NCBI GenBank assembly: GCA_047518265.1
Contig: JAKZRG010000018.1
Location: 1 to 64,000 of the forward strand
From: Oceanospirillum sp047518265
GTDB lineage: Bacteria > Pseudomonadota > Gammaproteobacteria > Pseudomonadales > Halomonadaceae
Length of the DNA stretch: 64,000 nt
Reading direction: 5' to 3'
The position numbers and the translations under genes were made by a program. Positions 1-7,871 of this stretch are shown here, in pieces (the stretch's first letter is position 1; each line of letters starts with the position of its first letter). The notes under the pieces are model-generated. The model worked only from the letters and a program-made list of their open reading frames with translations. It had not been told where the DNA came from and did no database searches.

Positions 1-45
1 CTTGAGAGTCTTGCACTTGAGAATCCTGCACTTGAGAGTCTTGCT
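1..45. repeat. 15-bp tandem repeat, three visible units
   Basis: Three near-identical 15-bp units (pattern CTTGAGARTCYTGCA) run from the window edge to about 45. They encode the QDSQV repeats of the partial lipoprotein. The unit length is a multiple of three, so changes in copy number keep the reading frame. The array may continue beyond the left edge. Confidence 0.8.
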
Positions 46-175
46 CTGCGGTACTAACAACACTTGTTTGCTCCTCATCATCTGATGATGATGCGCCTTT
101 TACAGAAGTACTCTCATGGCTACAGCCGCTCGTAAAAGCTAAAATAACACACAGGTAAAATACTTTAATATTCAT
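1..175 (-). CDS. Partial lipoprotein with short repeats (C-terminus off window)
   Basis: The start codon is CAT at 173-175, preceded by a CGGAG ribosome site. Fifty-eight codons are visible before the left edge. The N-terminus is a lipoprotein signal: K4, a hydrophobic run, then F-T-S-G-C with the lipidated cysteine at position 18. After an acidic, serine-rich linker the protein enters repeats of the five residues QDSQV, encoded by a 15-bp DNA repeat. It starts 15 bp after the stop of the LruC-domain gene, so the two are probably co-transcribed. No known domain is visible. Its function is unknown; an envelope-anchored repeat protein is the most that can be said. Confidence 0.7.
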   Translation of the reverse strand, partial: MNIKVFYLCVILAFTSGCSHESTSVKGASSSDDEEQTSVVSTAEQDSQVQDSQVQDSQ

Positions 176-190
176 GACTAAACTCCGAGA

Positions 191-1852
191 CTATATGGAC
201 TTCAAGAAAATAAAGCGGGTATCTGATTGCTGTTGATACCAGTTCTGATTATTAATGCCACCACTGATAAACCAGTTATCAAACAGGTTATAACCTTTCA
301 AAATAGAGTTCTGTTCAATAGGGAACTGCCAGCGTACAGGTAGATCGAGCGCCCAAGGTAAATTATTCTGGGTACGATAATAACGACCTGCTCCTGGGTT
401 ACTGTTATCTTGACCCTGACCAAATAGAGCTCTGTTCATCAACTCCGTAGGTGCACGGTCTGGTAGGTGAATTTCGTGATCTCTTTCAAATGTTCTGAAT
501 AAGAAAGGATCAAATGGTGGTAAGCCCTGGGCGGTTTGCGCTTGATTGAACTCCAAGTGCAAAGTACCTTTTTTACTGCTCTGAGCACTGCAAGCATTTT
601 GAGTGTTATAAAAATTACAAGTTGCGGACTCTGGCGCTAACAACTGCTTGGTATTTTCGACTATTTCCAAAACCACTTCAGACTGTCCACTGGCTTGTGG
701 AATGACTTCTTTCTCCTGTCCTTGCCACTGCCACCAACTGGCCATCCCTCCTTGGTCATCCATTAATTTTACAGCGGATGAACTGACCCCAGCTAAATGC
801 CACGCAAAGCCATTATTATATTCTGCTCCTCTGGCAGAAAACTCCATGTCGATATCCAAATCAACCAGTGCGCCTGTTGGTGACAAAGCTTCTTTAGTCC
901 GGTAGTACACCACAAGGTCGTTCAGATCATAGTCCGCTTGATTTGGCCAGTTATCCTCCCAAGCCAAAGTCGCCATCGTGCTTTCACTGGGGTAATAGCG
1001 TAGAAAGGCTTTGCTTGCATCATTTGGAAACTGATCATTGGCATTTGCCACGCCATCGCCATCCGTATCATCTGGGTCTGCAACTGCAAATACATTGGTT
1101 AGATCAACCGCACTAAAAGGCGTCACACGGACAGCGATCACAAGATCATTGAAATCATGATCACAGCCAGCATTCTCTCGATTAATATCCTCAAAGCCCA
1201 TAATAATCAGGTCATCAAGATCAGACTGTAAGAGCACTACATGCCCGTTTAACTGATCAGCACTTTCCTGTTCAGAGTTTAATGATTTTTGCGTATAAAA
1301 AATCCAGTCGTCTGATTTATTAGGGTTAACTTGTGACCCGGTCCAACCATTCGAAATCAGTGTAAAGCCGATCTCCTGACCGGCAGAGAAGCTACCTAAA
1401 GACACCGAGTCACCATAGGACATACCAGGGCTACCATTTCCAGATTCAAAAGAAGAATTGGGGAAAATAACGGTTTCGGTAATCTCGCTGCGTAAAACAG
1501 GTAAAGACGAAGAAGAATGACTGTAATAGGCCAGGCTGTTTCGATAGCCTGCACCTTCGTGTAGGAAAACCACCTCAATGTCAGCCGGTGCTTTTAAGCG
1601 AAGACCTGACGTGGCAAAGCTGCCAACATAATCAGGATTTGTTAATCGAATATCCCGACTTTCTGGTAGAGATGTCACCAGTGAAGATAAGAGTCCAGCA
1701 GGCATAAGCCCTGCAATATTAACAACATCGTCCGGTTTACCATTACTGCTGTAACTGGATAGATACTGCCAGGGTATTCCACTACCAGACAAGCGAGTAT
1801 AACCACTTAAGAAAAAACTACTAACAATGCAAAATAGTGATAACCATTTCAT
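191..1852 (-). CDS. LruC domain-containing secreted protein with DUF4114-like region
   Basis: A 553-residue protein with a hydrophobic N-terminal signal (residues 1-20) and a strong GGAGGG ribosome site before the ATG at 1850-1852. A DUF4114-like segment carries D-H-D-F-N-D-L-V at about 231-238. An aspartate-rich calcium-loop-like stretch (DTDGDG, about 263-268) follows. The second half matches the LruC domain pattern, with NWPNQADYDLNDLVVYY at about 301-317. LruC proteins are exported or surface-associated in many gram-negatives and their biochemical role is unsettled. The partial lipoprotein lies 15 bp downstream. The family call is fairly firm; calcium binding is inferred from the acidic loops. 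Confidence 0.75.
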   Translation of the reverse strand: MKWLSLFCIVSSFFLSGYTRLSGSGIPWQYLSSYSSNGKPDDVVNIAGLMPAGLLSSLVTSLPESRDIRLTNPDYVGSFATSGLRLKAPADIEVVFLHEGAGYRNSLAYYSHSSSSLPVLRSEITETVIFPNSSFESGNGSPGMSYGDSVSLGSFSAGQEIGFTLISNGWTGSQVNPNKSDDWIFYTQKSLNSEQESADQLNGHVVLLQSDLDDLIIMGFEDINRENAGCDHDFNDLVIAVRVTPFSAVDLTNVFAVADPDDTDGDGVANANDQFPNDASKAFLRYYPSESTMATLAWEDNWPNQADYDLNDLVVYYRTKEALSPTGALVDLDIDMEFSARGAEYNNGFAWHLAGVSSSAVKLMDDQGGMASWWQWQGQEKEVIPQASGQSEVVLEIVENTKQLLAPESATCNFYNTQNACSAQSSKKGTLHLEFNQAQTAQGLPPFDPFLFRTFERDHEIHLPDRAPTELMNRALFGQGQDNSNPGAGRYYRTQNNLPWALDLPVRWQFPIEQNSILKGYNLFDNWFISGGINNQNWYQQQSDTRFIFLKSI

Positions 1853-2155
1853 AACAATCCCTCCAAGTAACCTTAAAGGGGATACAGCAGATTTTATGCC
1901 ATATATTTTTTACCTTTTAATTCAAACAATTATCATCACATTCGCAAAATGCATTAATTATATAATGGGTTATGTTTGAAATTTGCAAAGTTAACACTAA
2001 GGGTATAATTTTGTCATATAAGTAAACCTATTATGCCCAAAGAATTCAGTCCAGATAGATAGACCAAAGCAACCCTCTTGCTGTAGTTAAATAGTGGAAA
2101 CAAGCTTTATTGCTACGCTATAGAGACAGCCAATAATAAATAGACGAGTGGTTTC
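1853..2155. other. Divergent intergenic region
   Basis: About 300 bp, AT-rich, separating the minus-strand LruC gene from the plus-strand radical SAM gene. It must carry promoters in both directions. No coding frame, strong hairpin or recognisable operator stood out. Confidence 0.5.
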
Positions 2156-3892
2156 ATGAAAAATAATACCTTTTTCCCACCTAGCTCCAATCATGATAAT
2201 AATGAGAGCGATGTCCCCAAGGACATGGAACCACAACACCATTTAACCCAACACCCATCTCGCTTCGGTCTCTTGCTGATTAAACCCTCCCGTTATGATG
2301 ACGATGGGTATGTTGTTCAGTGGTGGAAAAGCATTGTGCCAGCCCATAGTCTTGCGGCGGTCTGGGGGATTGTTGAGGATGCTGCTGCCCGTGAAATTCT
2401 TGGTCCCAATGTCACCATAGAGATAACCGGTCTAAATGAAATCACCACTCGTATCGATACAAAAAAGCTGACCAAAAAGCTTAAATCATATGATCGTGCT
2501 CTTGTGATGATGATTGGTGTTCAAACCTGTCAATATCCACGCTCCGTGGATATGGCCCGTGAATTTATAGCAGAAGGCATTCCTGTTGCTATTGGTGGCT
2601 TCCATATCAGCGGCACTATGGCACTAACCCCTAATTGGGAACACGGTGCGATTCAATCATCTCAGGATGAAGGCATCAGTCTTTATGCTGGAGAGCTTGA
2701 AGCCGGTGTTGACGAAGTGTTAAGGGACGCTTGGGCGGGTAAACTAAAGCCCCTGTACGATAAAAGAAATGATTTGGCAGATATGAGCAAAGCGCCCATT
2801 CCTAAGCTTTTAACGCCCGGTCAACGTAAAATGAATATCGATGTGGCCGGAATGGATATGGGCCGAGGCTGTCCTTTCAAATGCTCATTCTGTTCAGTGA
2901 TTAATGTTTCAGGCAATAAAATGCGGGCCCGATCACCAGAGGATGTAGAGGCCTACCTGCGCTTATGTATCAAACAAGGCACCCAGCGCCTACTACTGGT
3001 GGATGATAATTTTGCCCGCTTGAAGGAATGGGAAGATATTCTCGACGTCTTTATCAAACTGCACAAAGAAACAGGAATTGAATGGGACTTCTTTATGCAG
3101 TTGGATACGCAGTCCCATCGTATTCCCGGTTTTGTTGAAAAAGCTCGCGCAGCTGGCTGTACCCGTGTATTTATCGGTATCGAAGCCGTACGAACGGATA
3201 ACTTGTTATCTGCCGGTAAAAAGCACAACAGAGTCCAAGAGATGCATGATATGGCCATGTCTTGGAAAAAAGCCGGTATCTTTATCTTTGGGACTTTAAT
3301 TGTTGGCTTTGAACACGACACGCCAGAAAGAATGAAAGAAGATATTACCTTCATTCAGGATAATGTACCGATTGATATCCTTATCACCACAGTTTTAACG
3401 CCATTACCTGGCTCCATGGATCACAAACATGCCGTTGAAAAAGGCATTAAACTTGACCCTGACTTAAATGAATACGATACAACTCATGCGGTTATCGATC
3501 ATCCCTTGATGAGCAAAGAAGAGTGGAACCAAACCTATCTTGATCTCTATGACTGGTATTACACACCAGAACATATTGAGAAGATCTTCACTTTGGCATT
3601 GGAAAACGGCATTTCCGTCAAAGAGCTCTCACAAGTAATCCTTGGGTTTTATGGTTCTCCCCGGTTTGAAAAGAGTCACCCCTATGTCTACGGACTTGTG
3701 CGCCGAAAATCGCGTATAGATAGACGCCCAGGCTTTCCACTTGAGCCTATCTGGCGCTTCTATCCCCGTCGAATATGGGAAGTCACTAAATCTCTCGTTG
3801 GCCACTTAGGGCTCTTTATACAACTACGAACGATTGAGGGGCGGGCCAAACGCGCACTAAAACGCAACCCCCGTCGTGTGGAGCAGGTTTAA
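2156..3892 (+). CDS. Radical SAM enzyme with N-terminal B12-binding-like domain
   Basis: A 578-residue protein. The central radical SAM core has the cluster motif C-P-F-K-C-S-F-C (C239, C243, C246), the CxxxCxxC signature for the 4Fe-4S cluster that cleaves S-adenosylmethionine. Residues about 35-190 resemble the Rossmann-like cobalamin-binding domain seen in B12-dependent radical SAM enzymes, including a G-G-F-H-I-S-G segment, but I do not see the classic DxHxxG lower-ligand motif. Cobalamin use is therefore tentative. The basic C-terminal tail is family-variable. The NRPS gene begins three bases after its stop, so the two are one operon. A tailoring reaction, such as methylation or rearrangement of an NRPS-bound or released product, is an inference from that context. 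Confidence 0.8.
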   Translation: MKNNTFFPPSSNHDNNESDVPKDMEPQHHLTQHPSRFGLLLIKPSRYDDDGYVVQWWKSIVPAHSLAAVWGIVEDAAAREILGPNVTIEITGLNEITTRIDTKKLTKKLKSYDRALVMMIGVQTCQYPRSVDMAREFIAEGIPVAIGGFHISGTMALTPNWEHGAIQSSQDEGISLYAGELEAGVDEVLRDAWAGKLKPLYDKRNDLADMSKAPIPKLLTPGQRKMNIDVAGMDMGRGCPFKCSFCSVINVSGNKMRARSPEDVEAYLRLCIKQGTQRLLLVDDNFARLKEWEDILDVFIKLHKETGIEWDFFMQLDTQSHRIPGFVEKARAAGCTRVFIGIEAVRTDNLLSAGKKHNRVQEMHDMAMSWKKAGIFIFGTLIVGFEHDTPERMKEDITFIQDNVPIDILITTVLTPLPGSMDHKHAVEKGIKLDPDLNEYDTTHAVIDHPLMSKEEWNQTYLDLYDWYYTPEHIEKIFTLALENGISVKELSQVILGFYGSPRFEKSHPYVYGLVRRKSRIDRRPGFPLEPIWRFYPRRIWEVTKSLVGHLGLFIQLRTIEGRAKRALKRNPRRVEQV

Positions 3893-3895
3893 TCC

Positions 3896-6800
3896 ATGGA
3901 GTGCTCTGCCCCCCTTGTACCCAAAACGCCCAGTTCTGATTTATTCGAACTTGAAGATATCCCGATGACACCGGGACACCAGGCCATCTGGCTTGATCAA
4001 TACACCCATGCCCATAGCCCCTTATATAACATAGGGGGTGGTGGGTTTATTGAGGGGCCGTTAGATCTTGCTTTATTTCGAAAAGCGTTATCGATAATCA
4101 TTGCCGAAAGCGACACCCTGCGCTTGGTGCCCCAATCGAATGCTCAGTTTTCCCTGCTGAAAGATATAACACCGGATATTGAAGAGTTTGATTTCAGCAA
4201 AGAAAAAGACCCAGAGGCTAAAACACGTGCTTTATGGGCAAAAATTGTTTCCCAACCCTTTGTATTTGATGGTCAATCTCCCTCATGGAAAATCGTCATT
4301 ACACGGCTATCGGAGAACAGACACGGTTTACAAACCTTCTACCATCACTTACTTATGGACGGTTATGGTACATCCCTTGTCATGCAGCGTTGGTCTGCTA
4401 TTTATTCAGCCTTATCACAAAATAAACCTGTGCCACTTTTGGATACGCCTCGATATTGCGACTTTCTTGCAGACAACCAAGCGTATTGTAAAAGTGAACG
4501 GTATAAAAAAGATCGTCAGTTTTGGGAGAAACGTCTATCAGAACTCCCACCTCCGATTATTCAACCCAGACAAGAAACCAATGTAAAAGGAAAGCTCAGC
4601 TCAGCTATTGTTCAACACCATATGCTATCCCGTAGCCTATATGATCAATTAGAGGAAGGTGTGAGCAGCTCGGCTCCTGTTTTTCTAGCCGCTTTAGCCC
4701 TCTATTACTCCCGAATAACGGGACAAGATCAAATCGTTATCGGCGTTCCAACGCTAAATAGAGGAGGCAAACGCTACAAGTCAACTCTGGGCCTCTTTAT
4801 GAATGTGATGCCTGTACCGATTGCAGTAACGCCTGAGTCTAGCCTGTCAGAGCTTGTTCAATCCGTCAGTCAAACATTACGGGCTTGTTATCGTCATCAG
4901 CGCTTTCCTTTATCTGAGATTTCACGGCGCTTAGGCGTTATTCAACAGGGTCGAGCGGCTGTATTCGACTTAATATTCTCTTTTGAGCGACAACTCTTTG
5001 ATGTTCCTTTTGATAAGGCTTCTTTACTTGGTACTCATCAGATATTTTCAGGAGCAGCCCGCTTCCCTCTGGCACTCTCTGTCTGTGAATTCTATCCAGA
5101 TGATGATGTGGAAATAGTGCTTGAGGCCGATCAGAACTACTTATTTGACGGGGAAGCCCAACTTCTCCTAAAACGCTGGCATTTTATTCTTGAGACGATT
5201 GCACAGGCACCAGAAACCTTGTGTAAAGATATAAAACTCCTCCCCCCTGACGAGAGAAAGGTTCTAGACAGCCTAGCCATTCCAAGTCCCTTCCCAATCT
5301 CTTTACTTGAGCAAGAACCTAAAACAGTTGTTGAAGCTTTTATGGCTCAGGTGAAAAAAAATCCTGAGGCCACCGCGCTTATTTTCGCGGAAGAGACAAT
5401 CTCCTATTCAGACCTTGAGCTGTGGAGCAGGCGGATAGCATCAAAACTTAGGGATATGGGAACAGAGCCCGATAAAATCATCGCTTTTGCAGTCGAACGC
5501 TCTCCTACAATGATTGCATCGATACTCGGTATCCTACGATCAGGCGCCGCTTTTATGCCCCTAGATCCTCATGCACCAGAGGATCGTTTGCGTCATATGT
5601 TAGAAGAGGGTGACATCAGCACAGTAATTGTTGATGCCCCATCATCGGAACATTTAGGACAGCTACCCTGCGATTTTTTACAACTTGAAGACATCCTTCT
5701 GAGGGATAGCCGTAACGGTCAAAATAAAGATAAAGAAGAAAATGGTGAGGAGGAGGAAAAGAAGGAAGAATCGGTAGTAACTCTCCCTCAAGCCAACCAT
5801 CTAGCTTATGTGCTTTATACCTCCGGCTCCAGCGGTCGGCCAAAAGGTGTCATGATTGAGCATGGCGCTCTTATGTCTCGCATCATATCGACCTATAGCA
5901 CCGTTCCTGCGGATCGTAGCTGCCAAGGTACTCAAATCACCTTTGATCCTGCCATGGTCGAAGTTTTTGCTCCATTATGCCAAGGGGGAGCGATTATTTT
6001 GCCTCCACCGGGGCGTCAATCCATGGAAGTCATCACTCGTACCATATTAGATTATGGCGCAAGCTTTGCCATCTTTGTGCCTTCTACCCTACCCCGCTTT
6101 TTAGATGCCGTTGAAGGAAAAGAGGGTTTGGCCCTTCGCTTGGTCTGGTGCGGCGGGGAGATATTACCTCCCACTCTTGCCCAACGTTTTTTGGATATTA
6201 CTGGGGCACGTTTAATTAACTGCTACGGCCCAACAGAAGCAACGATCTTAGCAAGCAGTTGGGAATGCCTAAAGGAAGAAGCTCAGTCCCCTTTACCGGT
6301 AGGTAAGGCTATTGATGACAGTACCCTCTTTATTCTGGATAACCATGGATGTCAGGTGCCCTTTGGCGTCGCGGGAGAGATCTATCTTGGCGGACAAGGA
6401 TTGGCACGGGGATACCTGAATCGCCCTGATCAAGATGCAGAGCGCTTTATACAAGCGGTCTTTAATCCCAATATACGTCTGTATAAAACGGGAGATCGCG
6501 GCTATCTAACATCTGATGGCATATTGCACTTTTCTGGTCGTGTGGATCGCCAAGTTAAAGTTCGCGGTCATCGTATTGAACCGGATGAAATCGAAACCGT
6601 TTTACTGGCACATCCATCCATTTCCGGCGCAGCCGTTAAAGCCAAAGCTCATCAAGGCTCACATAGCTTATATGCATGGATTGCATCTAAAACAATCAAT
6701 GAACAAGATGTAAGGCATTATCTTCACACTAAGCTGCCGGATTATATGGTGCCAACCTTTATTCTTGTGATGGAGGTACTGCCCGAAAGCGCCAGTGGGA

Positions 6801-7819
6801 AAGTGGATTGGAATGCCCTGCCTCAAATTACCCAAGGAGGTGAAACAGAAGGATATGTCGCGCCTATGAGTGGGCTCGAAATGGAACTGGTCGAGATGTG
6901 GCAGGAGATCCTTCAACGCAGCCCTATTGGCATTCATGATAACTTTTTCTCATTAGGAGGGGATTCGTTATCCGCAATGACTTTTTTGGCGGGCTTAGAT
7001 GCACTGTCAGGAAAAGAAACCACGCTGTCATTATCGTTTTTTATCCATCATCCTACGATTGCAGAATTAGCGGAGGCATTTTTAAAGTTTATGGGTGATA
7101 AACCCATCGTCCTTCCCTTAAGCGATCACCCAACAAAGCCCACCTTCTTTTTGGCCGCGTCGGGTCATGGGGATGTTGTTCGCTTTCAACGGTTAGCGGA
7201 TGCATTGGGCAATCGTTGTTCTCTGGTCATGCTGCAACCCCCTTTAACAACCTCAGAAGATAGCCTTGAGTGCCGTACACAGACGTTGGCACAAAGCTAC
7301 GCAGATGCCATTGAAGCAAAAGCCGAGGGAGACATTATCATTGGCGGCTTCTCCATTGGAGGCGTTATGGCGATCGAAACAGCCAGAGAGCTTTCTCTCC
7401 GTAACCGTGCGCCACAGCAGACAATTCTGTTGGAAACCGTTTACCCTTTTCGATTGTTTAATAGTGCAAAGATCTGGAGTGTTTTTGTTAAAATTGCCAA
7501 AAGCATGGGAATTCTGAGTTTAAATATAAACGGAAGGCGCTTAGATACTATGTTTTCAGATCAGGGCTTAACCCAGCAGATTGAGGCGATGAAGGTTTAT
7601 CGTGCCACTCCATTTGATGGTCCGGTAGATTTAGTTATTTCCGATGGTTTGAACTGGCTAAAACCAGTATTGTTTCGCCCTTGGAAGAAGTGCCTGTTAA
7701 AACCGTTACGTATTCGACGAGTACGCGGCTGGCACGGCTCAATGTTTACATCTGACAATGTAGAAGATCTGGCTGAAGCCATTGATAAGAGCCTGAATGA
7801 ATCAGTAAACAGACTCTGA
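3896..7819 (+). CDS. Single-module nonribosomal peptide synthetase (C-A-PCP-TE)
   Basis: A 1307-residue protein with four domains in order. Condensation, about 20-450: HHLLMDG at 150-156 is an intact HHxxxDG. Adenylation, about 480-930: YTSGSSGRPKG near 640, YGPTEA and YKTGDRG. Carrier protein: F-F-S-L-G-G-D-S-L with the phosphopantetheine serine at 1024. Thioesterase, about 1050-1307: G-F-S-I-G-G, nucleophile serine about 1153. Aligning the core motifs by eye to GrsA gives a specificity code of roughly D-P-V-T-W-G-C-I-L plus K; the leading D fits an alpha-amino acid, and I cannot name the substrate. A very acidic and basic linker (about 605-630) interrupts the adenylation domain. With one complete module, the condensation domain must take its donor from elsewhere, perhaps an acyl-CoA or acyl-ACP. 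A GGAGCAGG ribosome site lies inside the preceding gene. Confidence 0.9.
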   Translation: MECSAPLVPKTPSSDLFELEDIPMTPGHQAIWLDQYTHAHSPLYNIGGGGFIEGPLDLALFRKALSIIIAESDTLRLVPQSNAQFSLLKDITPDIEEFDFSKEKDPEAKTRALWAKIVSQPFVFDGQSPSWKIVITRLSENRHGLQTFYHHLLMDGYGTSLVMQRWSAIYSALSQNKPVPLLDTPRYCDFLADNQAYCKSERYKKDRQFWEKRLSELPPPIIQPRQETNVKGKLSSAIVQHHMLSRSLYDQLEEGVSSSAPVFLAALALYYSRITGQDQIVIGVPTLNRGGKRYKSTLGLFMNVMPVPIAVTPESSLSELVQSVSQTLRACYRHQRFPLSEISRRLGVIQQGRAAVFDLIFSFERQLFDVPFDKASLLGTHQIFSGAARFPLALSVCEFYPDDDVEIVLEADQNYLFDGEAQLLLKRWHFILETIAQAPETLCKDIKLLPPDERKVLDSLAIPSPFPISLLEQEPKTVVEAFMAQVKKNPEATALIFAEETISYSDLELWSRRIASKLRDMGTEPDKIIAFAVERSPTMIASILGILRSGAAFMPLDPHAPEDRLRHMLEEGDISTVIVDAPSSEHLGQLPCDFLQLEDILLRDSRNGQNKDKEENGEEEEKKEESVVTLPQANHLAYVLYTSGSSGRPKGVMIEHGALMSRIISTYSTVPADRSCQGTQITFDPAMVEVFAPLCQGGAIILPPPGRQSMEVITRTILDYGASFAIFVPSTLPRFLDAVEGKEGLALRLVWCGGEILPPTLAQRFLDITGARLINCYGPTEATILASSWECLKEEAQSPLPVGKAIDDSTLFILDNHGCQVPFGVAGEIYLGGQGLARGYLNRPDQDAERFIQAVFNPNIRLYKTGDRGYLTSDGILHFSGRVDRQVKVRGHRIEPDEIETVLLAHPSISGAAVKAKAHQGSHSLYAWIASKTINEQDVRHYLHTKLPDYMVPTFILVMEVLPESASGKVDWNALPQITQGGETEGYVAPMSGLEMELVEMWQEILQRSPIGIHDNFFSLGGDSLSAMTFLAGLDALSGKETTLSLSFFIHHPTIAELAEAFLKFMGDKPIVLPLSDHPTKPTFFLAASGHGDVVRFQRLADALGNRCSLVMLQPPLTTSEDSLECRTQTLAQSYADAIEAKAEGDIIIGGFSIGGVMAIETARELSLRNRAPQQTILLETVYPFRLFNSAKIWSVFVKIAKSMGILSLNINGRRLDTMFSDQGLTQQIEAMKVYRATPFDGPVDLVISDGLNWLKPVLFRPWKKCLLKPLRIRRVRGWHGSMFTSDNVEDLAEAIDKSLNESVNRL

Positions 7820-7871
7820 TCTTACCTATAGTGATTAATACCCGCTCCACCGTAAAAAGGATAATGCTTTA

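Noticed and set aside
648..905. Plus-strand frame of 85 codons inside the LruC gene
   Set aside because: Fully antisense to a well-supported gene, no ribosome site, composition of a shadow frame.
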